This document shows, one piece after another, positions 6,991 to 18,492 of a DNA stretch of 47,543 nt (the stretch's first letter is position 1; each line of letters opens with the position of its first letter). The notes beneath the pieces are model-generated. The model was given only the letters and a program-made list of their open reading frames with translations. It was not told the DNA's origin and did not search any database. The DNA is from Streptococcus sp. DD13 (GTDB taxonomy: Bacteria; Bacillota; Bacilli; Lactobacillales; Streptococcaceae): the NCBI RefSeq assembly GCF_001578875.1, contig NZ_KQ969506.1, positions 754,502-802,044 of the forward strand. The letters are read 5' to 3'. A program made the translations under genes and the position numbers.

Positions 6991-8337
6991 ATGAGAGAAT
7001 TTGATATTATTTCAATCGGTGGTGGTTCCGGAGGAAGCGCCGCTATGAACCGAGCAGCCATGCATGGGGCTAAGGCTGCAGTGATTGAAGGAGGCCTCCT
7101 GGGCGGTACCTGTGTCAATATTGGCTGTGTACCCAAGAAAATCATGTGGTATGGGGCCAATGTAGCAGAGACCTTTGCCAAATATGGACCCGATTATGGC
7201 TTTTCTGCGGACAAGCTCGATTTTGACTTCCAAACTTTGAAAAAAAATCGAGATGCCTATGTCCAACGCTCCCGCCAATCGTATGGCAATCAATTTGAGC
7301 GCAACGGAGTCACCCTCATCGAAGGCTATGCTAAGTTTGTCGATGCCCATACAGTAGAAGTCGCAGGTGAACTCATTCGTGCCAAACATATTTTGATCGC
7401 AACGGGAGCTAGACCGAGTCTTCCAGGCATTCCTGGACAAGAACTGGGTATTTTTTCGGATGACATTTTTAATTGGGAAGAACTTCCTGAATCCATCGCC
7501 ATCGTTGGGGCTGGTTATATCGCTGTCGAAATGGCTGGGGTCCTAAATAACCTGGGTGTCAAAGTCGACCTTTTTGTCCGGAAAGAATCTCCATTACGCT
7601 ACTTTGATGCCTACCTTTTAGATGGTCTAGTCACAGAGATGAAAGATTCTGGCATCCAACTCCATACACACAAGATTCCGTCTAAACTAGAAGCTAACGG
7701 GGATGACCTTCTTTTGCACTTTGAAGATGGGACGACCCACCAAAATAAGGTGGTCCTCTGGGCCATTGGTCGCGAGGCGAATGTAGACCAGCTCAATCTT
7801 CAGGCGGCCAATGTCGAACTAACCGATCGCGGCTTTATCAAGGTGGATGCTTTCCAAAACACATCAACTCCCGGTATTTATGCACTAGGAGATGTCTCTG
7901 GAGAGCGTGAGCTGACACCCGTTGCCATTAAAGCTGGACGGACTTTGGCAGAACGTCTATTCAATGGTCAACACGATGCAAAAATGGATTATTCGACCAT
8001 TCCAACTGTCATCTTCTCCCACCCAGCCCTTGGAACCGTTGGACTAACAGAAAAGGATGCGATCAAACAGTATGGAGCAGACCAGGTCAAGGTCTACACG
8101 TCTACTTTTTCTTCCATGTATACAGCTGTCACCCAACACCGGCAAGAAGTACGACTCATGCTGGTCACCGTGGGACCAGAAGAGAAGGTCGTGGGTCTTC
8201 ACGGACTAGGGTATGGTGTCGATGAAATGATTCAAGGCTTTGCAGTTGCGATCAAGATGGGGGCCACCAAGGCAGACTTCGATGCAACGGTTGCCATCCA
8301 CCCAACCGGCTCAGAAGAATTTGTAACCATGCGTTAA
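6991..8337 (+). CDS. gor: Glutathione-disulfide reductase
   Basis: Encodes 448 aa. Start at [15 protein letters not shown] because AGGAG lies 8-10 nt upstream; an in-frame extension to 6802 begins inside the mntH terminator and is rejected. The FAD-binding GGGSGG is near residue 10 and the redox-active disulfide is CVNIGC near residues 41-46. The NADPH Rossmann motif [11 protein letters not shown] and the Arg in FVRKESPL come next, and the dimer-interface HPTGSEE at the end provides the active-site His. It reduces GSSG with NADPH in the cytoplasm. A candidate -10 (TACAAT) lies at 6951. Confidence 0.93.
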   Translation: MREFDIISIGGGSGGSAAMNRAAMHGAKAAVIEGGLLGGTCVNIGCVPKKIMWYGANVAETFAKYGPDYGFSADKLDFDFQTLKKNRDAYVQRSRQSYGNQFERNGVTLIEGYAKFVDAHTVEVAGELIRAKHILIATGARPSLPGIPGQELGIFSDDIFNWEELPESIAIVGAGYIAVEMAGVLNNLGVKVDLFVRKESPLRYFDAYLLDGLVTEMKDSGIQLHTHKIPSKLEANGDDLLLHFEDGTTHQNKVVLWAIGREANVDQLNLQAANVELTDRGFIKVDAFQNTSTPGIYALGDVSGERELTPVAIKAGRTLAERLFNGQHDAKMDYSTIPTVIFSHPALGTVGLTEKDAIKQYGADQVKVYTSTFSSMYTAVTQHRQEVRLMLVTVGPEEKVVGLHGLGYGVDEMIQGFAVAIKMGATKADFDATVAIHPTGSEEFVTMR

Positions 8338-8348
8338 AGGAGACCACT

Positions 8349-8543
8349 ATGATTCAAAATCGTTACCTGACCATCTTTTCCCTTGGGCTCATCCTCTTCA
8401 CCTTTGCAAATATCCTCTTTCAATGGATCAGCGGTCCATTGGAACGGATTTTAGTGACGCTGACACTCCTTGCTTTGCTAAACGAGTTTTTACATAGTGC
8501 CCGTCGATTCCGAGAATACCAGAAACGAAACGGTCGCTCCTAA
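8349..8543 (+). CDS. Small membrane protein, 64 aa
   Basis: Starts 11 nt after gor with AAAGGAG upstream of the ATG, so it is co-transcribed with gor. Two hydrophobic stretches (residues ~7-26 and ~32-48) and a basic C-terminus (RRFREYQKRNGRS) suggest a two-TM protein with the tail in the cytoplasm. No recognised family. Confidence 0.65.
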   Translation: MIQNRYLTIFSLGLILFTFANILFQWISGPLERILVTLTLLALLNEFLHSARRFREYQKRNGRS

Positions 8544-8545
8544 TC

Positions 8546-8630
8546 AAAAGCCACTTGAACTCCTATAGAATCCATGATCGCTATCACAATACTGGCTTTC
8601 CAAGATTCTCTAATTGTTCAAGTGGTTTTT
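8546..8630 (+). terminator. Long-loop terminator after gor operon
   Basis: AAAAGCCACTTGAAC pairs with GTTCAAGTGGTTTTT across ~56 nt. A nested AGAATC/GATTCT helix lies inside the loop. The T-run suits termination; the nested structure is unusual. Confidence 0.6.
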
Positions 8631-8686
8631 CCATGTCTTCACTCGGATATACTGACCAGTGTTACGAATCTTGGTTCTTGAACCGC

Positions 8687-8749
8687 TTGACAGACGCGTC
8701 TGTCCATGGTATAGTTATGTTACCCTGTTTATTTAAGAAAGGTAACAAT
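8687..8749 (+). promoter_or_regulatory. bioY promoter with BirA-type operator
   Basis: -35 TTGACA (8687-8692), 17-nt spacer, -10 TATAGT (8710-8715). Directly after it, ATGTTACC (8717-8724) and GGTAACAAT (8741-8749) form an inverted repeat with a 16-nt spacer, the layout of Firmicute BirA operators. Biotin-loaded BirA should repress transcription of bioY. Confidence 0.8.
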
Positions 8750-8750
8750 T

Positions 8751-9300
8751 ATGAAAACAAATCCGATTCGTTCATTGGTCTACAGTGCCATCGGTGCTGC
8801 ATTAATCGCAGCCTTATCACAGATTGCAGTGCCTCTTGGCCCTGTTCCTTTTACCCTCCAAACCTTGGCAATCGGCCTCCTTGCAACCTTATTTGCCCCA
8901 AGAGAGGCGATTGCAAGTGTCTCCCTCTACTTGCTATTAGGTGCGATTGGGCTCCCCGTCTTTGCGGGCTTTCATGGGGGCTTTCAGGTCTTGATTGGAC
9001 CAACTGGTGGTTTTCTTTGGGCCTTCTTGATTTACGCTGCTTTAACCTCCTCCTTGGTCACGCTCAAGAGCCATCCCATTTGGATTTTTTTAGTCAATGT
9101 GCTCGGTGTCGCCATTACCCTGGCAGGGGGGGGCCTGGTTTTATACTTTGGTCACAAAAATCCCTTTACAACAAGCTCTAGCGGTCACCGTCCTGCCCTT
9201 CATCTGGACAGGAATCCTCAAGATTTTTGCGACCGTCTGCTTCACTGTCTTACTACGTCCCATTCTTGAAAAAGAACCTTATTGGAGGGAACAAAAATAA
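8751..9300 (+). CDS. bioY: Biotin ECF transporter S component BioY (frameshifted as read)
   Basis: The first frame (from 8751) encodes the BioY N-terminal two-thirds: LGPVPFTLQTLA near residue 30 and the Gly-rich GPTGGFLWAFL near residue 85. A run of eight G at 9126-9133 then shifts the frame. The next frame continues AWFYTLVTKIPLQQALAVTV to a stop at 9300, a good BioY C-terminus. Seven G would restore one ~183-aa protein. BioY binds biotin in the membrane and uses the shared EcfA/A'/T module. It is controlled by the BirA site upstream. The G tract could be a contingency tract, a real mutation or a base-calling error. Confidence 0.85.
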
Positions 9301-9477
9301 GAGAGTGGGACAGCAATCGGTCATTCGTTAGAATTCGATTTCGTCGTCCCACCTCCGCACAGTTGAGTCGAGCTGTAAAAGCGGATGAAATCAGCCTAGT
9401 AGTGCCCACTCAACCACTGCGTCTTGCTCGACAATCCAAAAACAATTGAGAGGCTGGGACTTTTGTCCCAGCCTCTT
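9301..9477 (+). repeat. ~175-bp dispersed element, copy A
   Basis: Begins directly after the bioY stop codon. Three predicted hairpins: GTGGGAC...GTCCCAC with an inner AAATCG/CGATTT type helix, GTCGAGC...GCTCGAC, and a final GAGGCTGGGAC-TTTT-GTCCCAGCCTC with a T-rich tail. The last can terminate bioY and, read backwards, the convergent gene at 9481. Confidence 0.85.
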
Positions 9478-9480
9478 CTT

Positions 9481-9699
9481 TTATTTGTGATTGGAAAAAG
9501 CATCTACCAGCACTTGAAACTCTTCATTGGATAAGGTAATTCCTTTCCCCATCTTTTCATGGTCAGGACTCCAGGTGCGAATATCATATTTAGCTGGTGC
9601 ACCATTAAACGATACACGATTTAGTTCTTTCGTCCATCCCTTGTCATTTTCGGATAAGACCAACAGTTTTTCTTCAATCTCAAATGTAAATGTAGCCAT
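9481..9699 (-). CDS. YdbC-like PC4-family ssDNA-binding protein
   Basis: Encodes 72 aa, MATFTFEIEEKLLVLSENDK. The alternating beta strands, the WTKELNRVSFNG turn, KYDIRTWSPDHEKMGKGITL and the C-terminal helix (NEEFQVLVDAF) match the bacterial PC4-like fold described for Lactococcus YdbC. That family forms dimers and binds single-stranded nucleic acid. A TCCTCC ribosome-binding site is present. It is convergent with bioY and shares the terminator in repeat copy A. The cellular role is unknown. Confidence 0.75.
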   Translation of the reverse strand: MATFTFEIEEKLLVLSENDKGWTKELNRVSFNGAPAKYDIRTWSPDHEKMGKGITLSNEEFQVLVDAFSNHK

Positions 9700-9730
9700 C
9701 TTTTCCTCCTATTTATTTATTCGTAAAGGC

Positions 9731-9759
9731 TTGTTATTTTTTTAAAATTTCTATATTAT
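9731..9759 (+). promoter_or_regulatory. Promoter for the gene at 9789
   Basis: TTGTTA, 17-nt spacer, TATTAT. Confidence 0.45.
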
Positions 9760-9788
9760 TATTTTATCAAGGAAGAGAGGTTTTTTCT

Positions 9789-10115
9789 ATGAAAAAGTTT
9801 TTTCAGCCACTTTTGGAACGGCTACACAATTTTTTAGAAGGAATGGTCGACCCTGAAGAGGATATTCCGGGGGATGACACCATCGAGACAGAGGAAACCT
9901 TACACCAGCTGGAACAAGCTCAGAAGGCAGGCAAGGCTGTCCACGTCATTTACGGACAAAAGAGTTTTACGGGTGACATTGCTCGACTTGACTCCCATCA
10001 AGTGGTTCTTAAGGATTTTTCTCGCTCTCGAACCAGTATCATCCTGCTGCCGGATATCAAGCGGGTTCGCCCTGTACCTGATGCGATTAAAATCTCACAA
10101 ACCAAGAAAATTTGA
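9789..10115 (+). CDS. Hypothetical acidic protein, 108 aa
   Basis: The N-terminus is amphipathic (KKFFQPLLERLHNFLEG), the middle is acidic (DPEEDIPGDDTIETEETLHQ), and the C-terminus is a small beta domain (VHVIYGQKSFTGDIARLD...VLPDIKRV) resembling YolD/Sm-like regulators in pattern only. GGAAGAGAGG precedes the start. It has its own promoter and terminator. No function is proposed. Confidence 0.65.
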   Translation: MKKFFQPLLERLHNFLEGMVDPEEDIPGDDTIETEETLHQLEQAQKAGKAVHVIYGQKSFTGDIARLDSHQVVLKDFSRSRTSIILLPDIKRVRPVPDAIKISQTKKI

Positions 10116-10138
10116 TTTCTTCCTGCTATAAGGCGATT

Positions 10139-10167
10139 CCCCTTCTCACTCAAGAGAAGGGGTTTTT
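10139..10167 (+). terminator. Terminator after the 108-aa gene
   Basis: CCCCTTCTC-actcaa-GAGAAGGGG followed by T5. Confidence 0.85.
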
Positions 10168-10173
10168 AGTCAC

Positions 10174-10205
10174 AAAAAAGGAGCTCCTTCGAGCTACCTT
10201 TTTGG
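10174..10205 (-). terminator. Terminator of the methionine-synthase-like gene
   Basis: AAAAAGG-AGCTC / GAGCT-ACCTTTTT hairpin just after the stop codon at 10220 on the minus strand. Confidence 0.7.
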
Positions 10206-10219
10206 GATTTTAACTCATT

Positions 10220-11359
10220 TTATCCCCAAACTTCATCCACGATTTCTTGGATGAGGGCGATCTTCTTCCATTGATCTTCTTCAGTTAGGATATTTCCTTC
10301 CTCTGTTGAGGCAAAGCCACATTGGGTAGAAAGATAGAGGTTTTCTAGGGGAACATATTGACTGGCTTCTTTGATACGGGCAATCACCTCTGCCTTATCT
10401 TCCAGTTGGCCACTTTTTGAGGTTAAAAGACCTAGAACAACTCCTTTTCCTGGAGTAACCTTTTCAAGGGGCTCAAAGCCACCCGCACGATCTGTATCGA
10501 ACTCCAAGAAATAGGCATCTACTTTTTCTTTGTTCAGTAATTCTTCTGCAATCGGTGCATATCCTCCAGATGAAGCCCAGGTAGAATGGAAATTCCCACG
10601 ACAAACATGGGTGGTCAAGGTTAAGCCTTGAGGAATGTTTTCGTAGACATCATTGTTTAAGGTCAAGAAGAGGTCTGCTAACTCTTGACGTACTTGATCT
10701 TTGCTCTTAGATTGAGGGGCTCCCCATGCTGTCAAGAAGTTGTCGTCGACAAGGACGCCCCAAGTACAATCATCGATTTGAAGGGTCCGCAATCCAGCTT
10801 CATACAAATCTTGGATGACTTGCAAATATGCTTTCTGAATCGCCTGACGAACATCCGCGAAATCAGGATAAATCCGATTGAGTTGGGCAACGTGTTCGGC
10901 ATCACGGATCAACTCAAAGTAAAACTGAGAAGGTGCTGGAATGGTGTACTTAGCTTCTACTCCATCTACATCAGCGACCAAGTCACGCAAGAAAGTGAAG
11001 TGCTTAACGAAAGGATGGTTCTCACCTGTAATCGGTGCCACGATCAAGGCTGAGTCTGCTTTAGTCGTTTCGTCATGAAATTGGTAACCTACTTCTGCTT
11101 GAACGTGATCAATCCCTCCGAATCCCCAGAAGAAGTCTAGATGCCAATAAGCCCTGCGGAATTCCCCGTCTGTCACGGATTTGAGTCCTGCCTGGATCTC
11201 TTTTTTGACCAAGTCGCGAATGGCTTGATCTTCCACTTCTGTCAAAGCTGCTTGATCAATCTTTCCTGCATTAAACTCTTCACGCGCTTGAATCAGCTCT
11301 TGTGGACGAAGGAAGGATCCAACATGGTCTACTCTGTGTGGGGCATGGGTCTGTGTCAT
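10220..11359 (-). CDS. Cobalamin-independent methionine synthase-like protein (YxjG/YxjH family)
   Basis: Encodes 379 aa, half the length of full MetE, corresponding to the C-terminal catalytic barrel. Zinc-ligand candidates are the His and Cys of THVCRGN (~residue 242) and the Cys of STQCGFAS (~residue 342), with an acidic ligand between (FLEFDTD). The N-terminal HVGSFLRP is the family's substrate segment. Stand-alone proteins of this type transfer a methyl group to homocysteine in methionine synthesis or salvage; the donor is uncertain without the N-terminal MetE half. Monocistronic with a promoter at 11410-11438. Confidence 0.82.
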   Translation of the reverse strand: MTQTHAPHRVDHVGSFLRPQELIQAREEFNAGKIDQAALTEVEDQAIRDLVKKEIQAGLKSVTDGEFRRAYWHLDFFWGFGGIDHVQAEVGYQFHDETTKADSALIVAPITGENHPFVKHFTFLRDLVADVDGVEAKYTIPAPSQFYFELIRDAEHVAQLNRIYPDFADVRQAIQKAYLQVIQDLYEAGLRTLQIDDCTWGVLVDDNFLTAWGAPQSKSKDQVRQELADLFLTLNNDVYENIPQGLTLTTHVCRGNFHSTWASSGGYAPIAEELLNKEKVDAYFLEFDTDRAGGFEPLEKVTPGKGVVLGLLTSKSGQLEDKAEVIARIKEASQYVPLENLYLSTQCGFASTEEGNILTEEDQWKKIALIQEIVDEVWG

Positions 11360-11409
11360 AAAGTGTCCTCTATTTCTTTCTAGTTTTCTTCTATAAGATG
11401 AATATTTTC

Positions 11410-11438
11410 ATTATACTATGTGAATCTAGTGTTCACAA
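11410..11438 (-). promoter_or_regulatory. Promoter with palindromic operator
   Basis: Minus-strand -35 TTGTGA (11433-11438), 17-nt spacer, -10 TATAAT (11410-11415). A perfect inverted repeat TGTGAA-N7-TTCACA (11419-11437) fills the spacer and overlaps the -35, so a repressor bound there should block transcription. The regulator is not identified. Confidence 0.6.
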
Positions 11439-11571
11439 GGAGAAAGCGACATTGCGCTAATCCTATTTCTTTGATGAAGTTATATGTTTTTGCTATAGCT
11501 CTTTTCATCACTGAACATTTTCCCCCTCATCAGACTGAGACACACACCTTTCAATCCGTTTGGTCAAAAAA

Positions 11572-11746
11572 GAGGCTGGGACAAAAGTCCTAGCCTCTCC
11601 ATTATTTTTGGATGGTCCAGCAAGATGCAGTGGTTGAGTGGGCTCTACTAGGCTGATTTCATCCGCTTTTACAGCCCTACTCCACTGTGCGGAGGTGGGA
11701 GGACGAAATCGAATTCTACCGAATGACCGATTTCTGTCCCACTCTC
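11572..11746 (-). repeat. ~175-bp dispersed element, copy B
   Basis: Reverse orientation. The GAGAGTGGGACAG end abuts the galE stop codon (11748-11750). The GAGGCTGGGACAAAAGTC hairpin end faces away and is followed, on the minus strand, by a T run, so it is probably the galE terminator. Confidence 0.85.
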
Positions 11747-11747
11747 T

Positions 11748-12749
11748 TTACTCCCTATCTGCATAGCCATCTGGATGAAGACGATGCCATTCCCAGGCTG
11801 TGGCAATGATTTTTTCGATGTTATCAAATTGTGGCTGCCAGCCTAAAACCTGCCGGGCCTTCTCTGAAGAGGCGATCAGAGTATCTGGGTCTCCTGGACG
11901 ACGGTCCGCTTTTTCGGCTGGAATGTCTTTTCCCGTCACCTTGCGTGCTGCTTCAAGAATTTGAAGATTGGAAAATCCAGTAGAGGAACCCAGGTTAAAG
12001 GCTGTGGATGGATGACCTTTTCGGAGATATTCTACAGCTAGTAGGTGGGCGTCTGCCAAATCAAATGGGTGGACGTAGTCGCGGACATTGGTCCCATCTG
12101 GTGTCTGGTAGTCATCCCCAAAAATCATGATCTTATCTCGTTTTCCTTGGGCTACTTGAAGGATAATAGGGAGAAGGTGCGTTTCTGGGCCATGGTCTTC
12201 ACCGATCGATCCATCTGGTTTCGCCCCAGCTACATTGAAATAACGAAGAGGAACATATTGAATCCCATAAGCCTGGTCAGACCACTTCATGATGGTTTCC
12301 ATCATCAATTTGCTTTCACCATAAGGATTAATAGGCTTTTGAGGTGTCGTTTCTAAGATCGGAATTTGCTCTGGAATGCCATAAGTCGCCGCTGTCGATG
12401 AAAAGACAATCTTTTTGACACCACATTCGTTCATTACTTCTAGGAGCTTGACCATCCCAGCGGTGTTGTTATCAAAATACTTGAGTGGCTGTTCCATCGA
12501 CTCCGCAACCAATGAATAGGCTGCAAAGTGGATCACCGCATCTATGTCAGGATTTTCCTGAAAAACGCGTCGCATAAAGTCTTGATCTGCTAGATCTCCT
12601 TCATAAAAGCTGGCTTGGGGATGGATCGCAGCTCGGTGTCCTGTCACAAGGTTATCCACGACAACGACACGTTCTTGCCCTTTTTCAATGAGGCGATCCA
12701 CCATATGAGAGCCGATATAACCAGCTCCTCCCAATACTAAAATTCCCAT
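11748..12749 (-). CDS. galE: UDP-glucose 4-epimerase
   Basis: Encodes 333 aa. Start at [15 protein letters not shown]; the reading frame is open 13 codons further, but GGAAAGGAAG sits before this ATG. NAD-binding GGAGYIG is at residues ~7-13. The catalytic Ser is in FSSTAATYG (~residue 121) and Tyr-x-x-x-Lys is in NPYGESK (~residues 146-150). It interconverts UDP-galactose and UDP-glucose, the last step of the Leloir pathway. Last gene of the galK-galT-galE operon, 102 nt after galT. The gap contains no terminator. Confidence 0.93.
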   Translation of the reverse strand: MGILVLGGAGYIGSHMVDRLIEKGQERVVVVDNLVTGHRAAIHPQASFYEGDLADQDFMRRVFQENPDIDAVIHFAAYSLVAESMEQPLKYFDNNTAGMVKLLEVMNECGVKKIVFSSTAATYGIPEQIPILETTPQKPINPYGESKLMMETIMKWSDQAYGIQYVPLRYFNVAGAKPDGSIGEDHGPETHLLPIILQVAQGKRDKIMIFGDDYQTPDGTNVRDYVHPFDLADAHLLAVEYLRKGHPSTAFNLGSSTGFSNLQILEAARKVTGKDIPAEKADRRPGDPDTLIASSEKARQVLGWQPQFDNIEKIIATAWEWHRLHPDGYADRE

Positions 12750-12851
12750 CTTTCTTCCTTTCCTTTTCCATTTAACGACCATCCTCAAGGTCGGTTTATC
12801 AGCTCCGCTTCAACAACAAAGCACTGTCCGTCTTGTTTTTCTATTTTAGCA

Positions 12852-14336
12852 TCATTCTTGTGGCAAGGCAAGCTGGTCTAGGAAGCGTCTGAAGGCTTGT
12901 CTACCGGCTACGTCCGTCTTGTAGACTCCTGCATCTTCCAAAACACGGGCAAAAATTTCCGCCACAGACTGGCGTACAAGGGATTGAACCGTATCTGGTG
13001 TCACCTGTGGATGGTGTTCCTTGAGCGAACGGGCCCAGTCTTGGTGAAGCTCTGCTACCTGATCACGTTGGCCTAGCAGGTATTCTTCGACTTCTTTTAA
13101 TTCTGCTTTCAATCTAGGAGGTAAAATAGCCAAGCCCATCACTTCAATCAATCCAATATTTTCTTTCTTAATGTGCTGGACATCAGGATGCGGATGATAG
13201 ATTCCGTCCGGATATTCTCCTGACGTTTGGTTATCCCGAAGGACTAAGTCTAATTCAAACTGTCCATTCTTTTGACGCGCAATCGGTGTGATCGTGTGGT
13301 GCGAAACTCCGTTGGAAGACGCTAAAATCTGGGCCTCTGGATCTGAATAGTCCTTCCAGCATGCTAGAACCTTGCTCGCTGCCTGAACGAGAGAAGTTTT
13401 GTTCTGACTTTTCAATCGAATCACCGACATCGGCCATTGAACGATTCCTGCCTCGATATCTTCAAATCCAGCAATCGCAAAATACTCTTCGATGCCGGCA
13501 ACTTCCATTGGAAAAGTATGGCGTCCTCCTTGATAGTGCTCATGAGACAAGATGGACCCTCCTACGATCGGCAAGTCTGCGTTGGACCCTGCGAAATATC
13601 CTGGAAATGTTTCCACGATGGAGAGAAGGCGTTCAAAGGTCAAGGGACTAATCTGCATCGGCTCATGTTTTCCATAAAAGAAAATGGCATGCTCGTTAAA
13701 GTAGGCATAGGGTGAATACTGAAAGCCCCATTCCTGGTCCTCCATATGGAAGCGAATCACACGGTGATTGGACCTGGCAGGATGATTGAGTCGTCCTAGA
13801 TAGCCTTCATTTTCCATACAAAGTTGGCACTTGGGGTAGTCTGAAGCTGGTAGTTCCTTAGCAGCAGCGATGGCTTTAGGGTCCTTTTCAGGCTTGGACA
13901 AGTTGATGGTAATCTCCAACTCTCCATACTGGGTTGGAGCCTGATAGATGATGTTTTGTGCGATTGCCTTGAGCTTGATATAGTCATTGCGCTTACTCAG
14001 GGCATAAAAATCAGCAATGGCCTGGTCCGGATCTTTCTCATAAGTCTGCCAAAATGTCTGATTGACCAGACTTGGTCGGGGGGTCACCAAATCCATAAGC
14101 TGGCTTCCCACAATTTCCCTTTCTTCAAAACTAGATCCGATGTTTTTTTTCTGATAGGCTACTTCGATCAACTGGTCCTTGAGGTCGATCAGATCACTTG
14201 CTGTCGTCTGAGCCTGCGCCACTTCCTCTCCCAAGAGGCGATAAATCTGGTTGGTGAGGTAGACGCGATCCAGCTCTTCAAAGTCACTGTTTTCAATCAC
14301 TGCGGTGACAAATGCTTGTACGAGATTCTTCTCCAT
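12852..14336 (-). CDS. galT: Galactose-1-phosphate uridylyltransferase (class II)
   Basis: Encodes 494 aa, the size of the Firmicute class II GalT, larger than the HIT-type enzyme of E. coli. CQLCMENEGYLGR is near residue 170 and the His-rich SHEHYQGGRHTFPME near residue 270. It exchanges UMP between UDP-glucose and galactose-1-phosphate. It starts 10 nt after galK with a strong GAGGGGG ribosome-binding site. Confidence 0.93.
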   Translation of the reverse strand: MEKNLVQAFVTAVIENSDFEELDRVYLTNQIYRLLGEEVAQAQTTASDLIDLKDQLIEVAYQKKNIGSSFEEREIVGSQLMDLVTPRPSLVNQTFWQTYEKDPDQAIADFYALSKRNDYIKLKAIAQNIIYQAPTQYGELEITINLSKPEKDPKAIAAAKELPASDYPKCQLCMENEGYLGRLNHPARSNHRVIRFHMEDQEWGFQYSPYAYFNEHAIFFYGKHEPMQISPLTFERLLSIVETFPGYFAGSNADLPIVGGSILSHEHYQGGRHTFPMEVAGIEEYFAIAGFEDIEAGIVQWPMSVIRLKSQNKTSLVQAASKVLACWKDYSDPEAQILASSNGVSHHTITPIARQKNGQFELDLVLRDNQTSGEYPDGIYHPHPDVQHIKKENIGLIEVMGLAILPPRLKAELKEVEEYLLGQRDQVAELHQDWARSLKEHHPQVTPDTVQSLVRQSVAEIFARVLEDAGVYKTDVAGRQAFRRFLDQLALPQE

Positions 14337-14346
14337 ATTGCCCCCC

Positions 14347-15513
14347 TCAATCTAAACGGTGCGTTCCGCCAGATACTTCTGCAATGTAGAAGCTTGGAGC
14401 ATAGCCGATGCTCGCTGTGTAAGCTTGATTCACAGCATCTTGAAAAGCATCTACGGCATCCTTACGGACAAGAGCAATGGCGCATCCTCCAAAACCAGCA
14501 CCTGTCATACGCGCTCCTAGGACTCCTTCTTGTTTCCATGCCGTATGGACCAAGGCATCCAACTCCTGTCCGGTCACTTCGTAATCCTGCTCCAGCGAGA
14601 CATGAGAAGCATTCATCAACCGACCAAACCGCTCTAAATCCCCAGCTTCTAAAGCCTTTCGAGCTTCCAGTGTCCGTTGATTTTCGAGCACTGCGTGACG
14701 AGCGCGTTTGAGGTGGGTAGGCTCTTGGATCAGATAACTATACTGGTCAAAGGTCCACAGATCTAACTCTCCCAGACTAGTGATTTCTAGAGCAGCCTGT
14801 AAATCTCGAAGAGCTGCCTCACACTCTGAACGTCGTTCATTGTACTTGGAATCAGCCAGCTCCCGTCGCTTATTGGTATTCATAATGACAATGACGGCAT
14901 CTTTGAGATCCAGAGGGACCAAATCGTACTCCAAGCGATTGGTATCCAAGTAAATGGCTCTATTCTCTGCCCCCATTCCGATTGCAAATTGGTCCATGAT
15001 GCCTGATTGAACACCAATAAAGTCATTCTCCGTCTGCTTTCCGATTTGGACCAAGTCTAAGCGCTCCAATGGGAGTTCAAATAAGTCTTGGGCAATGACC
15101 CCCATAAGCAACTCCAAAGAAGAGGAGGACGATAAGCCTGCTCCGTTTGGAATCGTTCCAAAGATATAGATATCCATACCACAATCAATCGGATGGCCGG
15201 CTTGTTGTAAGAAATAAAGAACCCCCTTGGGGTAATTAGCCCATTTATGGCTTTCATCGTATCCCAACTGGTCTACTGAAAGTTCGATGATTCCCTCTTC
15301 TTTAAAATTCCCAGAGAAAAATCGAATCACTTTATCGGAACGTTTGCGGGCGGCACCGTAGGTTCCTAGGGTAATAGCTGCTGGAAAGACATGTCCTCCA
15401 TTGTAGTCGGTATGCTCTCCGATGAGATTGATCCGACCGGGAGAAAAGTAGGTATGATCAGCCTCTACCCCAAAAGTTTGCCGAAACTCTTTTCTTAATT
15501 CGTTGATCTTCAT
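14347..15513 (-). CDS. galK: Galactokinase
   Basis: Encodes 388 aa from [15 protein letters not shown] lies 8 nt upstream, whereas the earlier in-frame ATG overlaps that GGAGG. The GHMP-kinase motifs are present: sugar-binding [15 protein letters not shown] (~residue 26), ATP loop [13 protein letters not shown] (~residue 122) and motif 3 [16 protein letters not shown] (~residue 337). It phosphorylates galactose on C1. First gene of the operon and divergent from galR. Confidence 0.94.
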   Translation of the reverse strand: MKINELRKEFRQTFGVEADHTYFSPGRINLIGEHTDYNGGHVFPAAITLGTYGAARKRSDKVIRFFSGNFKEEGIIELSVDQLGYDESHKWANYPKGVLYFLQQAGHPIDCGMDIYIFGTIPNGAGLSSSSSLELLMGVIAQDLFELPLERLDLVQIGKQTENDFIGVQSGIMDQFAIGMGAENRAIYLDTNRLEYDLVPLDLKDAVIVIMNTNKRRELADSKYNERRSECEAALRDLQAALEITSLGELDLWTFDQYSYLIQEPTHLKRARHAVLENQRTLEARKALEAGDLERFGRLMNASHVSLEQDYEVTGQELDALVHTAWKQEGVLGARMTGAGFGGCAIALVRKDAVDAFQDAVNQAYTASIGYAPSFYIAEVSGGTHRLD

Positions 15514-16634
<1,121 letters not shown>

Positions 16635-16670
16635 TTTTTGCTTCTGCAACAAGTGGAAATCCTAGCATCA

Positions 16671-16713
16671 AAAAACTCCACGAAGACATTGACACGCTTC
16701 TTCGTGGAGTTTT
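16671..16713. terminator. Bidirectional terminator between galR and dexB
   Basis: AAAACTCCACGAAG pairs with CTTCGTGGAGTTTT across an 11-13-nt loop, with A and T runs on both sides serving the convergent genes. Confidence 0.85.
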
Positions 16714-16723
16714 CTTTTGATTT

Positions 16724-18396
<1,673 letters not shown>

Positions 18397-18410
18397 AAAA
18401 GTCATCCCAT

Positions 18411-18452
18411 TCACAAAAAAACCAAAAGGAACGGTTCTCCTTTTGGTCTTTT
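18411..18452 (-). terminator. Terminator of the trhP1-trhP2 operon
   Basis: ACCAAAAGGA / TCCTTTTGGT stem; on the minus strand it is followed by a T7 run. Confidence 0.85.
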
Positions 18453-18492
18453 CTAGTTTGTTGGAAGGAAATGAGAGTTTGTATTTCCTGGG

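Noticed and set aside
8555..9181. Long plus-strand reading frame overlapping bioY
   Set aside because: Cys/Trp-rich translation without family features; it is a shadow of bioY and the intergenic region.
9301..9477. Insertion sequence or MITE with transposase
   Set aside because: No transposase is present and no clear target-site duplication could be seen. It was kept as a dispersed structured repeat.
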